NCBI GenBank assembly: GCA_900316525.1
Contig: ONDF01000031.1
Span: forward strand, 1 to 32,672
DNA from: an uncultured Bacteroidales bacterium
GTDB taxonomy: Bacteria; Bacteroidota; Bacteroidia; Bacteroidales; UBA932
Direction: 5' to 3'
DNA length: 32,672 bases
The notes below the pieces were generated by a model. That model saw only the letters and a program-made list of their open reading frames with translations, had not been told where the DNA came from and made no database searches. The stretch's first letter is position 1. The number at the start of each line of letters is the position of its first letter. Below are positions 6,820-15,284 of this stretch, piece by piece. Both the position numbers and the translations under genes were made by a program.

Positions 6820-7815
6820 TTAGTCGGCGAGGGAGAAACGCTTGAAGGCGAGGACCTTCGCTTCCGGATCGACGGCGGCGAGGGCGGCCTTGACAGTCTC
6901 CTTGTTGTCGCTGAGCTGGTACTCCTGCTCCAGGAGGGTGTTCTCCTTCAGGAACTTGGCGACGCGGCCCTTGGCGATGTTCTCGATCATCTGGGCGGGG
7001 AGGTTCGCAGCCTTCTCGGCACCGACGGTGGCGATGATCACGCGGGCCTGCGCGGCCTGCTCCGGAGTCAGCCAACCCTTGGCGGTGTTGGACTCGATGT
7101 GATCCTCGCTGTCCACGTGGGCGGGGTTGATACCGGCCTTCTTGAGGGCGGCGTCAACGGCCTTCTGGACCTGCTCGTCCTTGGTCTTCTGGATGGCGAC
7201 GGTCTTCTCGGACTCGAGCACCTCGGCGGGGACGGAAGCCTCGTCGACGGCGACCGGGTTCATGGAAGCGACCTGCATGGCGATGCCGCGGGCGATCGAA
7301 GCGGGGACCTCCTTGTTGAAGGCGACGATGGCGCCGAGCTTGCCGTTGAAGTGGACATACTCGGTCACGAACGGGGCCTCGAGGGCGGCGTAGTAGGCGA
7401 GAACGTGCTTCTCACCGGTCTTGCCGGCCTGGTTGGTGATGTCCTCGTCGAGGGTGTAACCGGTGTTGGTCTTCACAGCCTTGAGGGCGGCGAGGTCGGC
7501 CGGGAACTCGGCGATGGCGGCGTCAGCGATGGAAGCGGCGAGGGCCTTGAAATCCGGGGTGGCGGCCACGAAGTCGGTCTCGCAACCGAGGCAGACGAGG
7601 ATGGCCTTTCCGCCTTTCACGCGGGAAAGGACGGCGCCCTGGGTGGTTTCATTGTCACCGCGCTTGGCGAGGGTGGACTTGCCCTTCTCGCGGAGGATCT
7701 CGACGGCGCGCTTGAAGTCGCCTTCGGCCTCGGTGAGGGCTTTCTTGCAATCCATCATGCCGGCGCTGGTCATGTCGCGCAGCTTCTTGATGTCAGCTAA
7801 AGAGATGTCAGCCAT
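6820..7815 (-). CDS. tsf: Translation elongation factor Ts
   Basis: EF-Ts is the cytoplasmic guanine nucleotide exchange factor for EF-Tu. The 331-residue product begins MADISLADIKKLRDMTSAGM, with the family signature TSAGMMDCKKAL, and carries CLGCETDFVA at the junction of the N-terminal and core domains. It is longer than the 283-residue E. coli protein, as expected for Bacteroidota. It sits 23 bases downstream of rpsB, the conserved rpsB-tsf arrangement, and ends at the bidirectional terminator. Confidence 0.98.
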   Translation of the reverse strand: MADISLADIKKLRDMTSAGMMDCKKALTEAEGDFKRAVEILREKGKSTLAKRGDNETTQGAVLSRVKGGKAILVCLGCETDFVAATPDFKALAASIADAAIAEFPADLAALKAVKTNTGYTLDEDITNQAGKTGEKHVLAYYAALEAPFVTEYVHFNGKLGAIVAFNKEVPASIARGIAMQVASMNPVAVDEASVPAEVLESEKTVAIQKTKDEQVQKAVDAALKKAGINPAHVDSEDHIESNTAKGWLTPEQAAQARVIIATVGAEKAANLPAQMIENIAKGRVAKFLKENTLLEQEYQLSDNKETVKAALAAVDPEAKVLAFKRFSLAD

Positions 7816-7838
7816 TGTTTTATTCTTTTTTAGGTTAA

Positions 7839-8654
7839 TTACTCAGCCTGGGGAGCCTCTTCGGCAACCTCGACCTTCGCAGCGCGGCGGGGACGGAGCT
7901 TCTTGGCGGGAGCGGCGGCCTCCTCAGCGGGGGCGGGCTGCTCCTGGGCTTCCTTCTCCTTCTCCAGCTTGCGCTCCTCGAGACCTTCCTGGATGGCGTT
8001 GCAGAGCACTTCCATCACGAGGGCGATCGACTTCGTAGCGTCGTCGTTAGCCGGGATCACATAATCAATCGGAGTGGGATCGCAGCAAGTGTCAACCATG
8101 GCGATCACCGGGATGTTCAGGCGGTTGGCCTCCTTGACGGCATTGGCCTCCTTCTGGACATCGACGACGAAAAGGGCGGAGGGGAGACGGCTCATGTCGC
8201 GGATGGACCCGAGGTTCTTCTCGAGCTTCGCGCGCTGGCGCTCGACCTGGAGACGCTCTCTCTTGGCGAGTTTCTCGAACGTACCATCTTCCTTCATCTT
8301 GTCGATGGTGTTCATTTTCTTGACGGCCTTGCGGATGGTCGGGAAGTTGGTGAGCATTCCACCCGGCCAGCGCTCGGTCACGGACGGCATATTGACGGCG
8401 GCAGCCTTCTCGGCGACGACGTCCTTAGCCTGCTTCTTGGTGGCAACGAAGAGGACTTTACGGCCGCTGCGGGCCATCTCCTTGAGCACTTCCGCTGCCT
8501 CGTCGATCTTCACGACGGACTTGTGCAGGTCGATGATGTGGATTCCGTTCTTCTGGTCGAAGATGTACGGAGCCATTTTAGGGTTCCACTTGCGGGCGAG
8601 GTGTCCGAAGTGTGCGCCTGCATCAAGCAGTTCCTGGAAATTAGTTCTGGACAT
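7839..8654 (-). CDS. rpsB: 30S ribosomal protein uS2
   Basis: This 271-residue small-subunit ribosomal protein binds the 16S rRNA neck region and is needed for bS1 and initiator assembly. Family segments include LLDAGAHFGHLARKWNPKM near the start, RWPGGMLTNFPTIRK, and PSALFVVDVQKEANAVKEA. The last 45 residues or so form an Ala/Glu/Lys-rich low-complexity tail beyond the usual domain. The start at 8654 (MSRTNFQELL) matches family starts; an in-frame upstream ATG would add a Lys-rich stretch. A 186-base non-coding gap with predicted structure separates it from rpsI. Confidence 0.98.
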   Translation of the reverse strand: MSRTNFQELLDAGAHFGHLARKWNPKMAPYIFDQKNGIHIIDLHKSVVKIDEAAEVLKEMARSGRKVLFVATKKQAKDVVAEKAAAVNMPSVTERWPGGMLTNFPTIRKAVKKMNTIDKMKEDGTFEKLAKRERLQVERQRAKLEKNLGSIRDMSRLPSALFVVDVQKEANAVKEANRLNIPVIAMVDTCCDPTPIDYVIPANDDATKSIALVMEVLCNAIQEGLEERKLEKEKEAQEQPAPAEEAAAPAKKLRPRRAAKVEVAEEAPQAE

Positions 8655-8840
8655 AATGTCTTTTGATTCTTTTTTGTTTTTCTCTTTCTTCAATCCGGAG
8701 TAGCGCCTTCAGGCGGTCTCCGCAATTTTACCGCAGTCTCGGCAATCCTTGTTGCAGCTCGGGAAGATTCGCATCCTCACCGGGATCGCAGGATTTGAGT
8801 GACCGGACTGTGCAAAAAGTAAATCAGTCCGATTCGCAAA
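8655..8840 (-). promoter_or_regulatory. Structured region upstream of rpsB, candidate uS2 leader
   Basis: This 186-base gap is unusually long for the cluster. On the minus strand it contains a 7-bp hairpin CGGACTG/CAGTCCG (8831-8825 with 8810-8804) nine bases after the rpsI stop. Nearer rpsB a two-part stem has CGGAG (8722-8718) pairing with CTCCG (8700-8696), an internal loop, and CGCC/GGCG closed by TGAA (8715-8704). A purine-rich single-stranded stretch then leads to the ATG. There is no U-tract. A TACTTTTTG sequence in the first hairpin loop resembles a -7 box with one extra T. Regulation by uS2 is inference only. Confidence 0.4.
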
Positions 8841-9230
8841 CTAACGCTTGCTGAACTGGAAGCGACGACGTGCGCCAGGCTGACCGGGCTTCTTACGCTC
8901 GACCTCACGGGCATCGCGGGTGAGGAAACCGGCGGCCTTCAGGGAAGCGCGGTAGGCCTCCTTGTCGACCTCGCAGAGGGCGCGGGAGATACCCAGACGG
9001 ACGGCCTCGGCCTGTCCTTTGGTACCACCGCCCACGAGCGTGACCTTGACATCAAACTGACCCGTTGTGCCGGTGACCTCGAACGGCTGGTTCACGATGT
9101 ACAGGAGGGCGTCCTCCTTGAAGTACTCGTTCACCGGGCGGCCGTTGACGACGATATTGCCAGTGCCGGCGACAACATAAACACGAGCGACTGCTGATTT
9201 ACGTCTTCCAAGGGCGTGTTTCTGTTCCAT
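8841..9230 (-). CDS. rpsI: 30S ribosomal protein uS9
   Basis: This 129-residue small-subunit protein sits in the 30S head, with its C-terminal tail reaching the P-site tRNA. It begins [20 protein letters not shown] and ends with the basic tail ending FQFSKR, where the final Lys-Arg contacts tRNA in known ribosomes. [19 protein letters not shown] is the conserved family block. It follows rplM by nine bases, the universal rplM-rpsI operon order. Confidence 0.98.
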   Translation of the reverse strand: MEQKHALGRRKSAVARVYVVAGTGNIVVNGRPVNEYFKEDALLYIVNQPFEVTGTTGQFDVKVTLVGGGTKGQAEAVRLGISRALCEVDKEAYRASLKAAGFLTRDAREVERKKPGQPGARRRFQFSKR

Positions 9231-9239
9231 GTGCTCTGT

Positions 9240-9692
9240 TTAGATTTCGTTTAAGGTAATGGTTTTGGGATTCTGCGCCTGGTGCGGGTGCTCAGCGCCT
9301 GCATACACATACAGGTTGTTGATGAGCTTGTCACCAAGACGAGTCTTCGGAAGCATTCCGCGGACGGAACGGCGGATGAGTTCGGCCGGCCGGGACGCAA
9401 GGATCTCCTTCGGCGTGGTGAAGCGCTGTCCGCCCGGATAGCCGGTGTAACGGACATAGACGCGGTCGGTCATCTTCTTGCCGGTCAGACGGATCTTGTC
9501 GGCGTTGATGACGATCACGTTGTCGCCACAGTCCACATGCGGGGTGAAGCCGGGCTTGTTCTTGCCGCGGAGCACGAGGGCGACGCGGGAAGCCAGGCGA
9601 CCCAGGATGAGGTCGGTTGCATCAATGACGAGCCACTCCTTGTTCACAGTCGCCTTGTTCAGGGAAACTGTTTTGTAGCTAAGTGTGTCCAC
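9240..9692 (-). CDS. rplM: 50S ribosomal protein uL13
   Basis: This 150-residue large-subunit assembly protein acts early in 50S formation. Family segments are KEWLVIDATDLILGRLAS near the start, HVDCGDNVIVINADKI, YTGYPGGQR and GMLPKTRLG, then YVYAGAEHPHQAQNPK. The start is a GTG at 9692 giving VDTLSYKT, which matches the usual MDTLSYKT start of Bacteroidota uL13; no in-frame ATG is nearby, and an open frame extending back to 10097 is spurious because it runs into the upstream lipoprotein gene and across the promoter. rpsI follows after nine bases. Confidence 0.97.
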   Translation of the reverse strand: MDTLSYKTVSLNKATVNKEWLVIDATDLILGRLASRVALVLRGKNKPGFTPHVDCGDNVIVINADKIRLTGKKMTDRVYVRYTGYPGGQRFTTPKEILASRPAELIRRSVRGMLPKTRLGDKLINNLYVYAGAEHPHQAQNPKTITLNEI

Positions 9693-9719
9693 TGTCTTGA
9701 TAGTTAATGGTTTAACAAT

Positions 9720-9754
9720 AAAAAAATGCGATCCCCACACTTTTTGGGGACCGC
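9720..9754 (-). terminator. Hairpin plus U-tract at the rplM transcription start
   Basis: On the minus strand GCGGTCCCC (9754-9746) pairs along its whole length with GGGGATCGC (9736-9728), using one G-U pair that exists only in the leftward RNA. A and seven T follow (9726-9720). The 5' arm begins at the last base of the rplM -7 box, so read-through RNA from the upstream polysaccharide locus forms the full 9-bp stem while RNA started at the rplM promoter contains only its inner part. It may terminate the upstream operon, attenuate rplM, or both. Confidence 0.7.
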
Positions 9755-9785
9755 AAAGGTAGTAATTATTCGGGATATATCCAAA
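9754..9785 (-). promoter_or_regulatory. Promoter of the rplM-rpsI-rpsB-tsf cluster
   Basis: On the minus strand TTTGG (9785-9781) and TACCTTTG (9761-9754) are separated by 19 bases, the same layout and -7 sequence as the rRNA promoter at 257-288. The expected start is about 9749-9752, giving a leader of roughly 60 bases. Confidence 0.8.
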
Positions 9786-9790
9786 TAATA

Positions 9791-12130
9791 TCAGAAGGGA
9801 AGGGTGCCGTCGACCCATTCCACGTCCGTCTCGGGATAGTTCATCTGGGAGACGAACTTCTTGCCGGTCAGGGTGCGGCCGTTGCCGGACTGGTCGGCGA
9901 TGGTGTTGCCGGCGCCCTCGTTGAAGTACCAGGAGGCGATGAGGTCGGAGCCGGAGGCGTCCTTCTTGTACATGTTGCCCGAGATGTCGGAGGCCGAGCG
10001 GGCGCTCTTCCAAACACGGGTGTAGGCGATGTTGCCCTGCACATAGCGGTTGCCGTCGCAGGCGTTGCCGATGATGAAGGAGAACGGGAGCTGCCACTTG
10101 GCGCCCACACCGTTCATGTCCACGCCGTGGTCCTTGAGGTTGGCCGTGGCCTTCTGCTCACCGTTGACATACAGGTACGCCTTGCCTTCGCTGCGGGAGT
10201 AGACGGCGGCGAGGTGAACCCATTCGCCGGTCTTCCAGGCGGTCGCGAGCTTGATCTCGTTGTACTCGCCGTTGGACTTCTTGTCCCCGCCGCAGATGAG
10301 CTGGAACTGGCTGTCCTCGGTGCGGAGGAGGAACACGCCCTCCACGCCTATGATGGACTCGTTCTTGCCGGGGTTGCCCGCGGTGTTGACCCAGGTCTCC
10401 ATCGTCACCTCGTCGAGGGTGGCGAGGTCGGACGGCCAAGTGTAGTCGAAGAAGGCGGTCTTCATGTTGACGACCTTGGCCTCCACCGGCTGGGGCTGGC
10501 CCGGAATGTAGTGGAAGATGGCGTACCGGCCGTCGAAAGCCGATCCGGCCGCATCCACGCCCACGGCGAAGGCATAGTACTCGTCCTCATCGCTGCCGGA
10601 GTAGTCATAGGTCTGGTCCGGCAGGCTGGAGGAAGCATAGTAGCTGAGCCATTCCTCGTTCTCGGCCGCGCGCGCCTTCATGAAGCCCACCAGGTCGCTG
10701 CCCACTTCGCTGGCCTGGGCCATGAAGATCATATGCATCGGCGAGGTGCAGGCGGTCAGCTTGAAGCCGAAATAGGTGCTGCCCCACTGCTCGACATTGC
10801 CGAAGGTGCCCTTCCAGGTGCTGCTGCAGTCGGTCCAGATGAGGTCGTCGCCCGTGACCTTCACGGGGATGGAGGCCTCGAGTTCGCCGAACTTGGCGAT
10901 GATCTCGGCTTCACCCGTATTGACGGCCGTGACCGTGTAGTAATTGCTGTAGTACACGCGCAGGGTCACGACGGTCTCGTCGGAGGAGGAGAAGGTGATG
11001 TCGCCCGTATCGGTGCAGTCGTCCGGCAGGAGCTTGGCGCTGAAGTAGTTCAGGGTCTTGCCGGCCTTGAGCTCGATGGAGGAGATCGGCGTGTTGTTCC
11101 AGCCCTGGGTGAACTGGATGCCGGTCGCGTGGACCGGATCGGGCTCGCGGGCGGTGAAGTTGTACACGAGGTACTCGCCGGTGAACTCGAACTCGGAGTC
11201 ATAGCCAAGCACGTAAGCGACGGCCTCGCCCTTGTCCTCGTAGGTCTTGGTCTGGGTCTCGCCGGTGCCGAAGAGGTTCTTCGGGCTCTGGCCGGCGTCC
11301 TTCCGCTCTTCGACCTGCTCGTACACGGTGTTGGCGATGGCCTCGACATCCGTGAACTTGTCGGCGGAAACCACGCCGAAGTAGGCGTATTCCCCGTCGA
11401 AGCCCTCGAGCTTCACTTCCTCGTTGGAGCCGGAGATCCGGCCGTACCAGTCCTTCTTCCACTTCGGGGTGTCGGTGATGGTCCACACGCCGGTGCGGTC
11501 GATGAGCTTGATCTTGTCGGCCACGGTCACCTTGCAGGAGGCGGTCAGGCCGTTCTGGGAAGCGGTGATGGTCGCCTCGCCGAGGCCGACGGCCTGGATG
11601 AAGCCGTAGCTGACGGTGGCGACGTTCTCATTGGAGGACTTCCACTCGAAGTCCTGCTTGTCGGTCGTCTCTTCCGGCAGCAGGGTGGCCTTGACCTTGG
11701 TGGCGCGGCCGACGAGAAGGTTGATTTCGCTCTTGTTGAGCTGCAGTTCCGTGGCGGGAACCCGCTCGGCGAACACGTTCACGATGGCGGTGACACTCTG
11801 GTTGCCGGCTTCCGCCGTGATCAGGGCGACGCCCTTGGCGAGGGTGGTCACGTTGCCTTCCGCATCGACGGAGGCGACGGACGCGTCGGAGGACTTCCAG
11901 GTGAGCTTGTCCACGGAGGCGTTCTCCGGAACGAGCGCGACGGTGAGGGCCACCGGCTCGCCGATGACCACGTAGCTGGTCTTCGGGCTGATGGAGAGAC
12001 CCTGGAGGGTTTCTTCGGCCGCCGCAGGGACCGGAAGCGGATTGGTCGTATCCTCATAGGTGTCCACCTTCGTGCAGGCGAAAGCGCTCATGAGGGCCGC
12101 AGCGGCAAAAATGGAAAATATCTTTTTCAT
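9791..12130 (-). CDS. Surface lipoprotein with Ig-like (BIg2) and LamG domains, candidate glycan-binding protein
   Basis: This 779-residue lipoprotein (Cys19, SAFAC) is the last gene of the polysaccharide locus. Two bacterial Ig-like group 2 domains (about 38-120 and 121-205, with VAS-VDAEGNV and VATVSYGFI motifs) are followed by a module of about 135 residues ending VYNFTAREPDPV. A third Ig-like domain (about 345-430) precedes a second copy-like module ending FHYIPGQPQPV. The C-terminus (about 560-779) is a LamG/concanavalin-like lectin domain with METWVNTAG, WVHLAAVYSRSEGKAYLYVNG and the IADQSGNGRTLTG end motif. The architecture fits a surface glycan-binding protein that presents glycan to SusCD; no catalytic motif is visible. 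The start was chosen at the lipoprotein signal, 11 bases after the DUF1573 gene. Confidence 0.85.
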   Translation of the reverse strand: MKKIFSIFAAAALMSAFACTKVDTYEDTTNPLPVPAAAEETLQGLSISPKTSYVVIGEPVALTVALVPENASVDKLTWKSSDASVASVDAEGNVTTLAKGVALITAEAGNQSVTAIVNVFAERVPATELQLNKSEINLLVGRATKVKATLLPEETTDKQDFEWKSSNENVATVSYGFIQAVGLGEATITASQNGLTASCKVTVADKIKLIDRTGVWTITDTPKWKKDWYGRISGSNEEVKLEGFDGEYAYFGVVSADKFTDVEAIANTVYEQVEERKDAGQSPKNLFGTGETQTKTYEDKGEAVAYVLGYDSEFEFTGEYLVYNFTAREPDPVHATGIQFTQGWNNTPISSIELKAGKTLNYFSAKLLPDDCTDTGDITFSSSDETVVTLRVYYSNYYTVTAVNTGEAEIIAKFGELEASIPVKVTGDDLIWTDCSSTWKGTFGNVEQWGSTYFGFKLTACTSPMHMIFMAQASEVGSDLVGFMKARAAENEEWLSYYASSSLPDQTYDYSGSDEDEYYAFAVGVDAAGSAFDGRYAIFHYIPGQPQPVEAKVVNMKTAFFDYTWPSDLATLDEVTMETWVNTAGNPGKNESIIGVEGVFLLRTEDSQFQLICGGDKKSNGEYNEIKLATAWKTGEWVHLAAVYSRSEGKAYLYVNGEQKATANLKDHGVDMNGVGAKWQLPFSFIIGNACDGNRYVQGNIAYTRVWKSARSASDISGNMYKKDASGSDLIASWYFNEGAGNTIADQSGNGRTLTGKKFVSQMNYPETDVEWVDGTLPF

Positions 12131-12141
12131 TTCTTTGTCTT

Positions 12142-12864
12142 TTATAAAGTTCCTTTGATATGGAGCGGCGCGGTCGCCACCCCGTTGACGGTGATGGTCA
12201 ATGTTTCCTGGACCTCGGTCCGGAGGCGCTTCCACCGGGCGTCATAGACGCCGCGGAGGTCCGCCCGGCTCCGGGCCGGGATCGTGGCCGGCGCGTAGAG
12301 CTTCACGCGGCGGGGCGCGGTGATCTCCAGGGTCATTTCCTCGTCCGTGTCGTTGTACAGGGGGATCGAGAACGCGAAGTCCCCGAAGGAATCCCAGGCC
12401 AGCGCATTGACGGACGTGTCGGTCCTGAGGCCCTGCCCCAGGTCTTCCGCATAGCGGATCTTCCCTTCGGACTCGTCACGGAGCACATAGCCTTTCACGG
12501 CGATGGAGCTCAGGACGTTGTCGGTGCCGTCGGAGGTGACCACGGTCAGGTAGCGGGTCTGGTCGCCATAGAGGCTCTTGGGGTCGAAGACCGCCACGAG
12601 GACGCCTTTTCCGCCGGGGCGGAGGCTCCGCGTGTCCACCTCGCCGGTGAAACACCCGCAGGTGGAATGGACCTCCAGGATGGTGACCGTCTTCCCGGAA
12701 ACATTTTCGTAAGGGTAACGGAGGGTGATGGCGCCGCTGTCAAAGCGTACCGTGTCCACAGCCTGCTCCGGCTCGGAGAAGCGGAGCAGCGCACTCCCCT
12801 GCGCCCCCGCCGCCAGCGGCAGGCAGAGGCACAGAAGGATCGCTATGGTACGGATCTTTTCCAT
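12142..12864 (-). CDS. DUF1573 domain-containing secreted protein
   Basis: This 240-residue protein has a cleavable signal peptide (about 1-22, ending LAAGAQG) and an N-terminal DUF1573 domain, an Ig-like fold common in Bacteroidota envelope proteins. The characteristic HSTCGCFTGEVD segment is present, including the CGC pair, followed by GKGVLVAVFDPKSLYGDQT. The remaining half is a second beta-rich stretch without recognised motifs. The start overlaps the upstream stop codon (TAATG), so it is translationally coupled to the DUF1735-LamG gene. Its role in the polysaccharide locus is unknown; such proteins are not standard PUL components. Confidence 0.85.
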   Translation of the reverse strand: MEKIRTIAILLCLCLPLAAGAQGSALLRFSEPEQAVDTVRFDSGAITLRYPYENVSGKTVTILEVHSTCGCFTGEVDTRSLRPGGKGVLVAVFDPKSLYGDQTRYLTVVTSDGTDNVLSSIAVKGYVLRDESEGKIRYAEDLGQGLRTDTSVNALAWDSFGDFAFSIPLYNDTDEEMTLEITAPRRVKLYAPATIPARSRADLRGVYDARWKRLRTEVQETLTITVNGVATAPLHIKGTL

Positions 12865-14021
12865 TATTCGGGGCAGCGGATATTGGCTTCGGTATAGGTG
12901 ACACTGCCGTGGGCGATGCCGTCATAACCGTTGCCGGTGAGGTCCTTGCCGCGGTTCTCGGCATCCAGCTTCCAGTAGCCCAGGAGCTTGTTCTCGCGGG
13001 CTTCCTTCACCGGGTCGGCGATGGAGCACTGGCCGTTCACGAGCTCGGTCGGGGACAGCAGGCGGCCCCACACGCGGGCCTCGCTCACCTGGCCGTTCAG
13101 GTAACGGCCCTTCTCGGACATGCCGATGGCGAACTTGGAGTTGTAGACCTTGCCCAGGTTGATGCCCTTGCCGCCCATCGGGGTGGAGCTGTCCAGCTCG
13201 CCGTTGATGTACAGGTCGCAGGTCTGCTTGATACCGTCGGCGACCACGGCAATGTGGTACCACTTGCCGGTGTCGAAATGGGCCTTGGAGGTGATGGACA
13301 CGCCCTGGCCGGCCAGCTGGAGCTGGTTCGGGTCGCAGGAGATGTCGCCGAAGCGGAGGAGGAAGTTCTCCTCGACGCCGATCACCGAAGAGATGAACGG
13401 GTTGGCGGAGGCCCAGCTGTTGGCCTTCACGCGGATTTCCATCGTGCAGACTTCCAGGGAGAGGGCCGGGTCGGAGACCGTGGTCGGCATCTCGAAGTAG
13501 GAACCGCCGGGGAGGTTCGCCGCGGAGGCGTAGACATAGCCGCGGATCACGAGGAAGGCGTACTCCTCGCCCGGAACCGGGCGCTGGGAGGTGCTGGTGC
13601 CCGTGATCTTGAGGGGCAGACAGTAGATGACGCCGTTCTTGAAACCGTCGATGTTCACGTCGGCGGTGACGGGCTCGGAGACGGCGCTGCCGGCCTTGAT
13701 GACGGTGCTCTTCCGGTTCAGGGAGACGTTGGCCTCCGGGAGGAACCAGTAGTTGGTGCCCTGGGCCTGGTTGAAGGCCGCGAGGACGGCCGTGTCGCGG
13801 ACCGGCTCGAAGTTCACGGTCACATCCTTGTCCACCTTGACGGAGGAAGCGATGGTGAAGGTGACGGGGCCGGAAGTCTCCAGGAAGGCGGCCATCTCGC
13901 CGCTGTCATTGGCCTGGAAGGCGACGATTCCGTTCTCGTAGAGGCCCTCGGAGTCGATCAGGCTCTTCTGGCAGGCGGCCAGGAGGGCGATGGCGCTAAG
14001 CGCTATGATGATCTTTTTCAT
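12864..14021 (-). CDS. DUF1735-LamG lipoprotein, candidate surface glycan-binding protein
   Basis: This 385-residue lipoprotein (Cys17, LLAAC) combines an N-terminal DUF1735 domain (about 30-165) with a C-terminal LamG/concanavalin-like domain (about 175-380). Lectin-fold features include TMEIRVKANSWASANPFISS, VIGVEENFLLRFGD, WYHIAVVADGIKQTCDLYING and the closing LTGNGYDG. DUF1735 proteins are typical partners of GH18 endo-beta-N-acetylglucosaminidases in Bacteroides PULs, where they bind glycan at the cell surface; the GH18 gene lies eight bases upstream. Its stop codon overlaps the start of the DUF1573 gene. No catalytic residues were recognised. Confidence 0.85.
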   Translation of the reverse strand: MKKIIIALSAIALLAACQKSLIDSEGLYENGIVAFQANDSGEMAAFLETSGPVTFTIASSVKVDKDVTVNFEPVRDTAVLAAFNQAQGTNYWFLPEANVSLNRKSTVIKAGSAVSEPVTADVNIDGFKNGVIYCLPLKITGTSTSQRPVPGEEYAFLVIRGYVYASAANLPGGSYFEMPTTVSDPALSLEVCTMEIRVKANSWASANPFISSVIGVEENFLLRFGDISCDPNQLQLAGQGVSITSKAHFDTGKWYHIAVVADGIKQTCDLYINGELDSSTPMGGKGINLGKVYNSKFAIGMSEKGRYLNGQVSEARVWGRLLSPTELVNGQCSIADPVKEARENKLLGYWKLDAENRGKDLTGNGYDGIAHGSVTYTEANIRCPE

Positions 14022-14029
14022 ACGATGGC

Positions 14030-15265
14030 TTATTTATAGTATTCGACCTGGGACTGGGCGCGGATGCCCATGATGTGGTGCTGGTAGCGCATCTTCTTGC
14101 CCTTCTCGGCGCCCTCGGCCTCCAGGCGCCAGTCGCGCTGGCCGTGGAAGGAGGCGAAGCCGCCCTTGTGGCCGTACTGCTGGCCGCAGGTGGAAGGCTG
14201 GAACTGCGCCATCTGCTCGAGATTGTGGCAACCCTCGGAATAGGTGTCGCCCACGTTCTCGGTGACGATGATCTGCGCAGGGACCCAGCCGTTCTCACGG
14301 TCGAGGTTGCTGCCGAAGTCGCCCTGGGAAGCGGGGCTCGCGCCGCCGGTGGAACCGTATTTCTGGTAGATCCAGAAGTTGCAGAGCTTGGCGAGGTCCT
14401 TGTCGCCGGCGCTGGAGTTGCGGTCGATGATGAGGAGCGTACCCTCGTTGCCGGACTTGGGACCGATGAACTGGGAGAGGTAGGCCACCATCGTGTTGAA
14501 CGCGGTGCCGCTGAGCGGGTCGCCTTCCGGCTCGTAGTCCAGGTCATAGCCGTCCAGACCGTACTGCTCGATCTCGTCGAGGAGCACCTGGGAGGCGTAG
14601 ACGCACCACTCCGGCCATTCGGGACCGCCTTCGGCCTCGCGGGAGTTCGCGCCCTTGCCCGGGTGGGCCTGTACGTCGGCGCGCAGCGCGGCGTTGCCGG
14701 CCTCCAGGGCGGCGGACTCGAGCTCCTGGGCGGTCATCTTGCCCTGGAGGATCTTGCCCATGTTGTCATACTTGTAGGCCTCGTACGCCTTCATGAAGGA
14801 AGGGATCCGGGCCTCCATGCCCCAGCGGGCGTTCTCGAGGATGCGGGTGATGCGGCAGCCGACCACCTTCATGCCCTTGATTTCCTGGCAGGCCTTCATC
14901 TCCTGGTAGTCCAGGGAGCCTTTCTTGGGGCAGCCGCCCCAGAGGTTGATCACGTCCACGCTGTCCGGGATGTCCGCGAAGCGGAACGCCATCGAGCCGT
15001 AGTCGGCGAAGAAAATGTAGGAGATGCTGCGGGTGGTGATGCCGTCCGCATCGAAAGCGGCCTTCTTCCATTCCCGGAGGTTCTGGTAATAGGCCTCGTC
15101 CCCGATGGCGTTCACCGTGCCGGTGCCCTGGATGAACTCGGACCAGGTCTCGGCCTGGTGGATGCCGGAGGTGCGCTCGATCTCCAGGGACTTCACTTCC
15201 TGCACCTTTTCGCAGGAGGCGAGGACCAGGGCGGCGCCCATCAGAATATAGAGTGTCTTTTTCAT
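14030..15265 (-). CDS. GH18 endo-beta-N-acetylglucosaminidase-type lipoprotein
   Basis: This 411-residue lipoprotein (Cys18, VLASC) belongs to glycoside hydrolase family 18 and resembles the endo-beta-N-acetylglucosaminidases of Bacteroides N-glycan PULs, which cut the GlcNAc-GlcNAc core and release the glycan from protein. The active-site motif DGYDLDYE (238-245) contains the required DxxDxDxE pattern with Glu245 as the acid. Other barrel segments are ISYIFFADYGSMAFRFADIP and VDVINLWGGCPKK. The start at 15265 is the first Lys-rich signal codon; an ATG at 15271 adds only two residues. It follows SusD by 19 bases, so cleavage at the surface is probably coupled to uptake. Activity on chitin-like substrates cannot be excluded. 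Confidence 0.9.
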   Translation of the reverse strand: MKKTLYILMGAALVLASCEKVQEVKSLEIERTSGIHQAETWSEFIQGTGTVNAIGDEAYYQNLREWKKAAFDADGITTRSISYIFFADYGSMAFRFADIPDSVDVINLWGGCPKKGSLDYQEMKACQEIKGMKVVGCRITRILENARWGMEARIPSFMKAYEAYKYDNMGKILQGKMTAQELESAALEAGNAALRADVQAHPGKGANSREAEGGPEWPEWCVYASQVLLDEIEQYGLDGYDLDYEPEGDPLSGTAFNTMVAYLSQFIGPKSGNEGTLLIIDRNSSAGDKDLAKLCNFWIYQKYGSTGGASPASQGDFGSNLDRENGWVPAQIIVTENVGDTYSEGCHNLEQMAQFQPSTCGQQYGHKGGFASFHGQRDWRLEAEGAEKGKKMRYQHHIMGIRAQSQVEYYK

Positions 15266-15284
15266 GACCATTTCGCTTTAAGGG

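Noticed and set aside
8811..8820. TACTTTTTG before rpsB as an internal promoter
   Set aside because: It has one base too many for TAnnTTTG and no -33 TTTG at 19-21 bases; mentioned only as a resemblance.
9693..10097. N-terminal extension of uL13 upstream of the GTG start
   Set aside because: It crosses the promoter and hairpin and overlaps the preceding gene in another frame; uL13 homologues start at the GTG position.
10127..12247. A 706-residue plus-strand frame antisense to the Ig-like/LamG lipoprotein, and similar long frames opposite GH20, GH18 and SusD
   Set aside because: They share the same shadow composition, have no start-site signals and lie wholly opposite well-supported genes.
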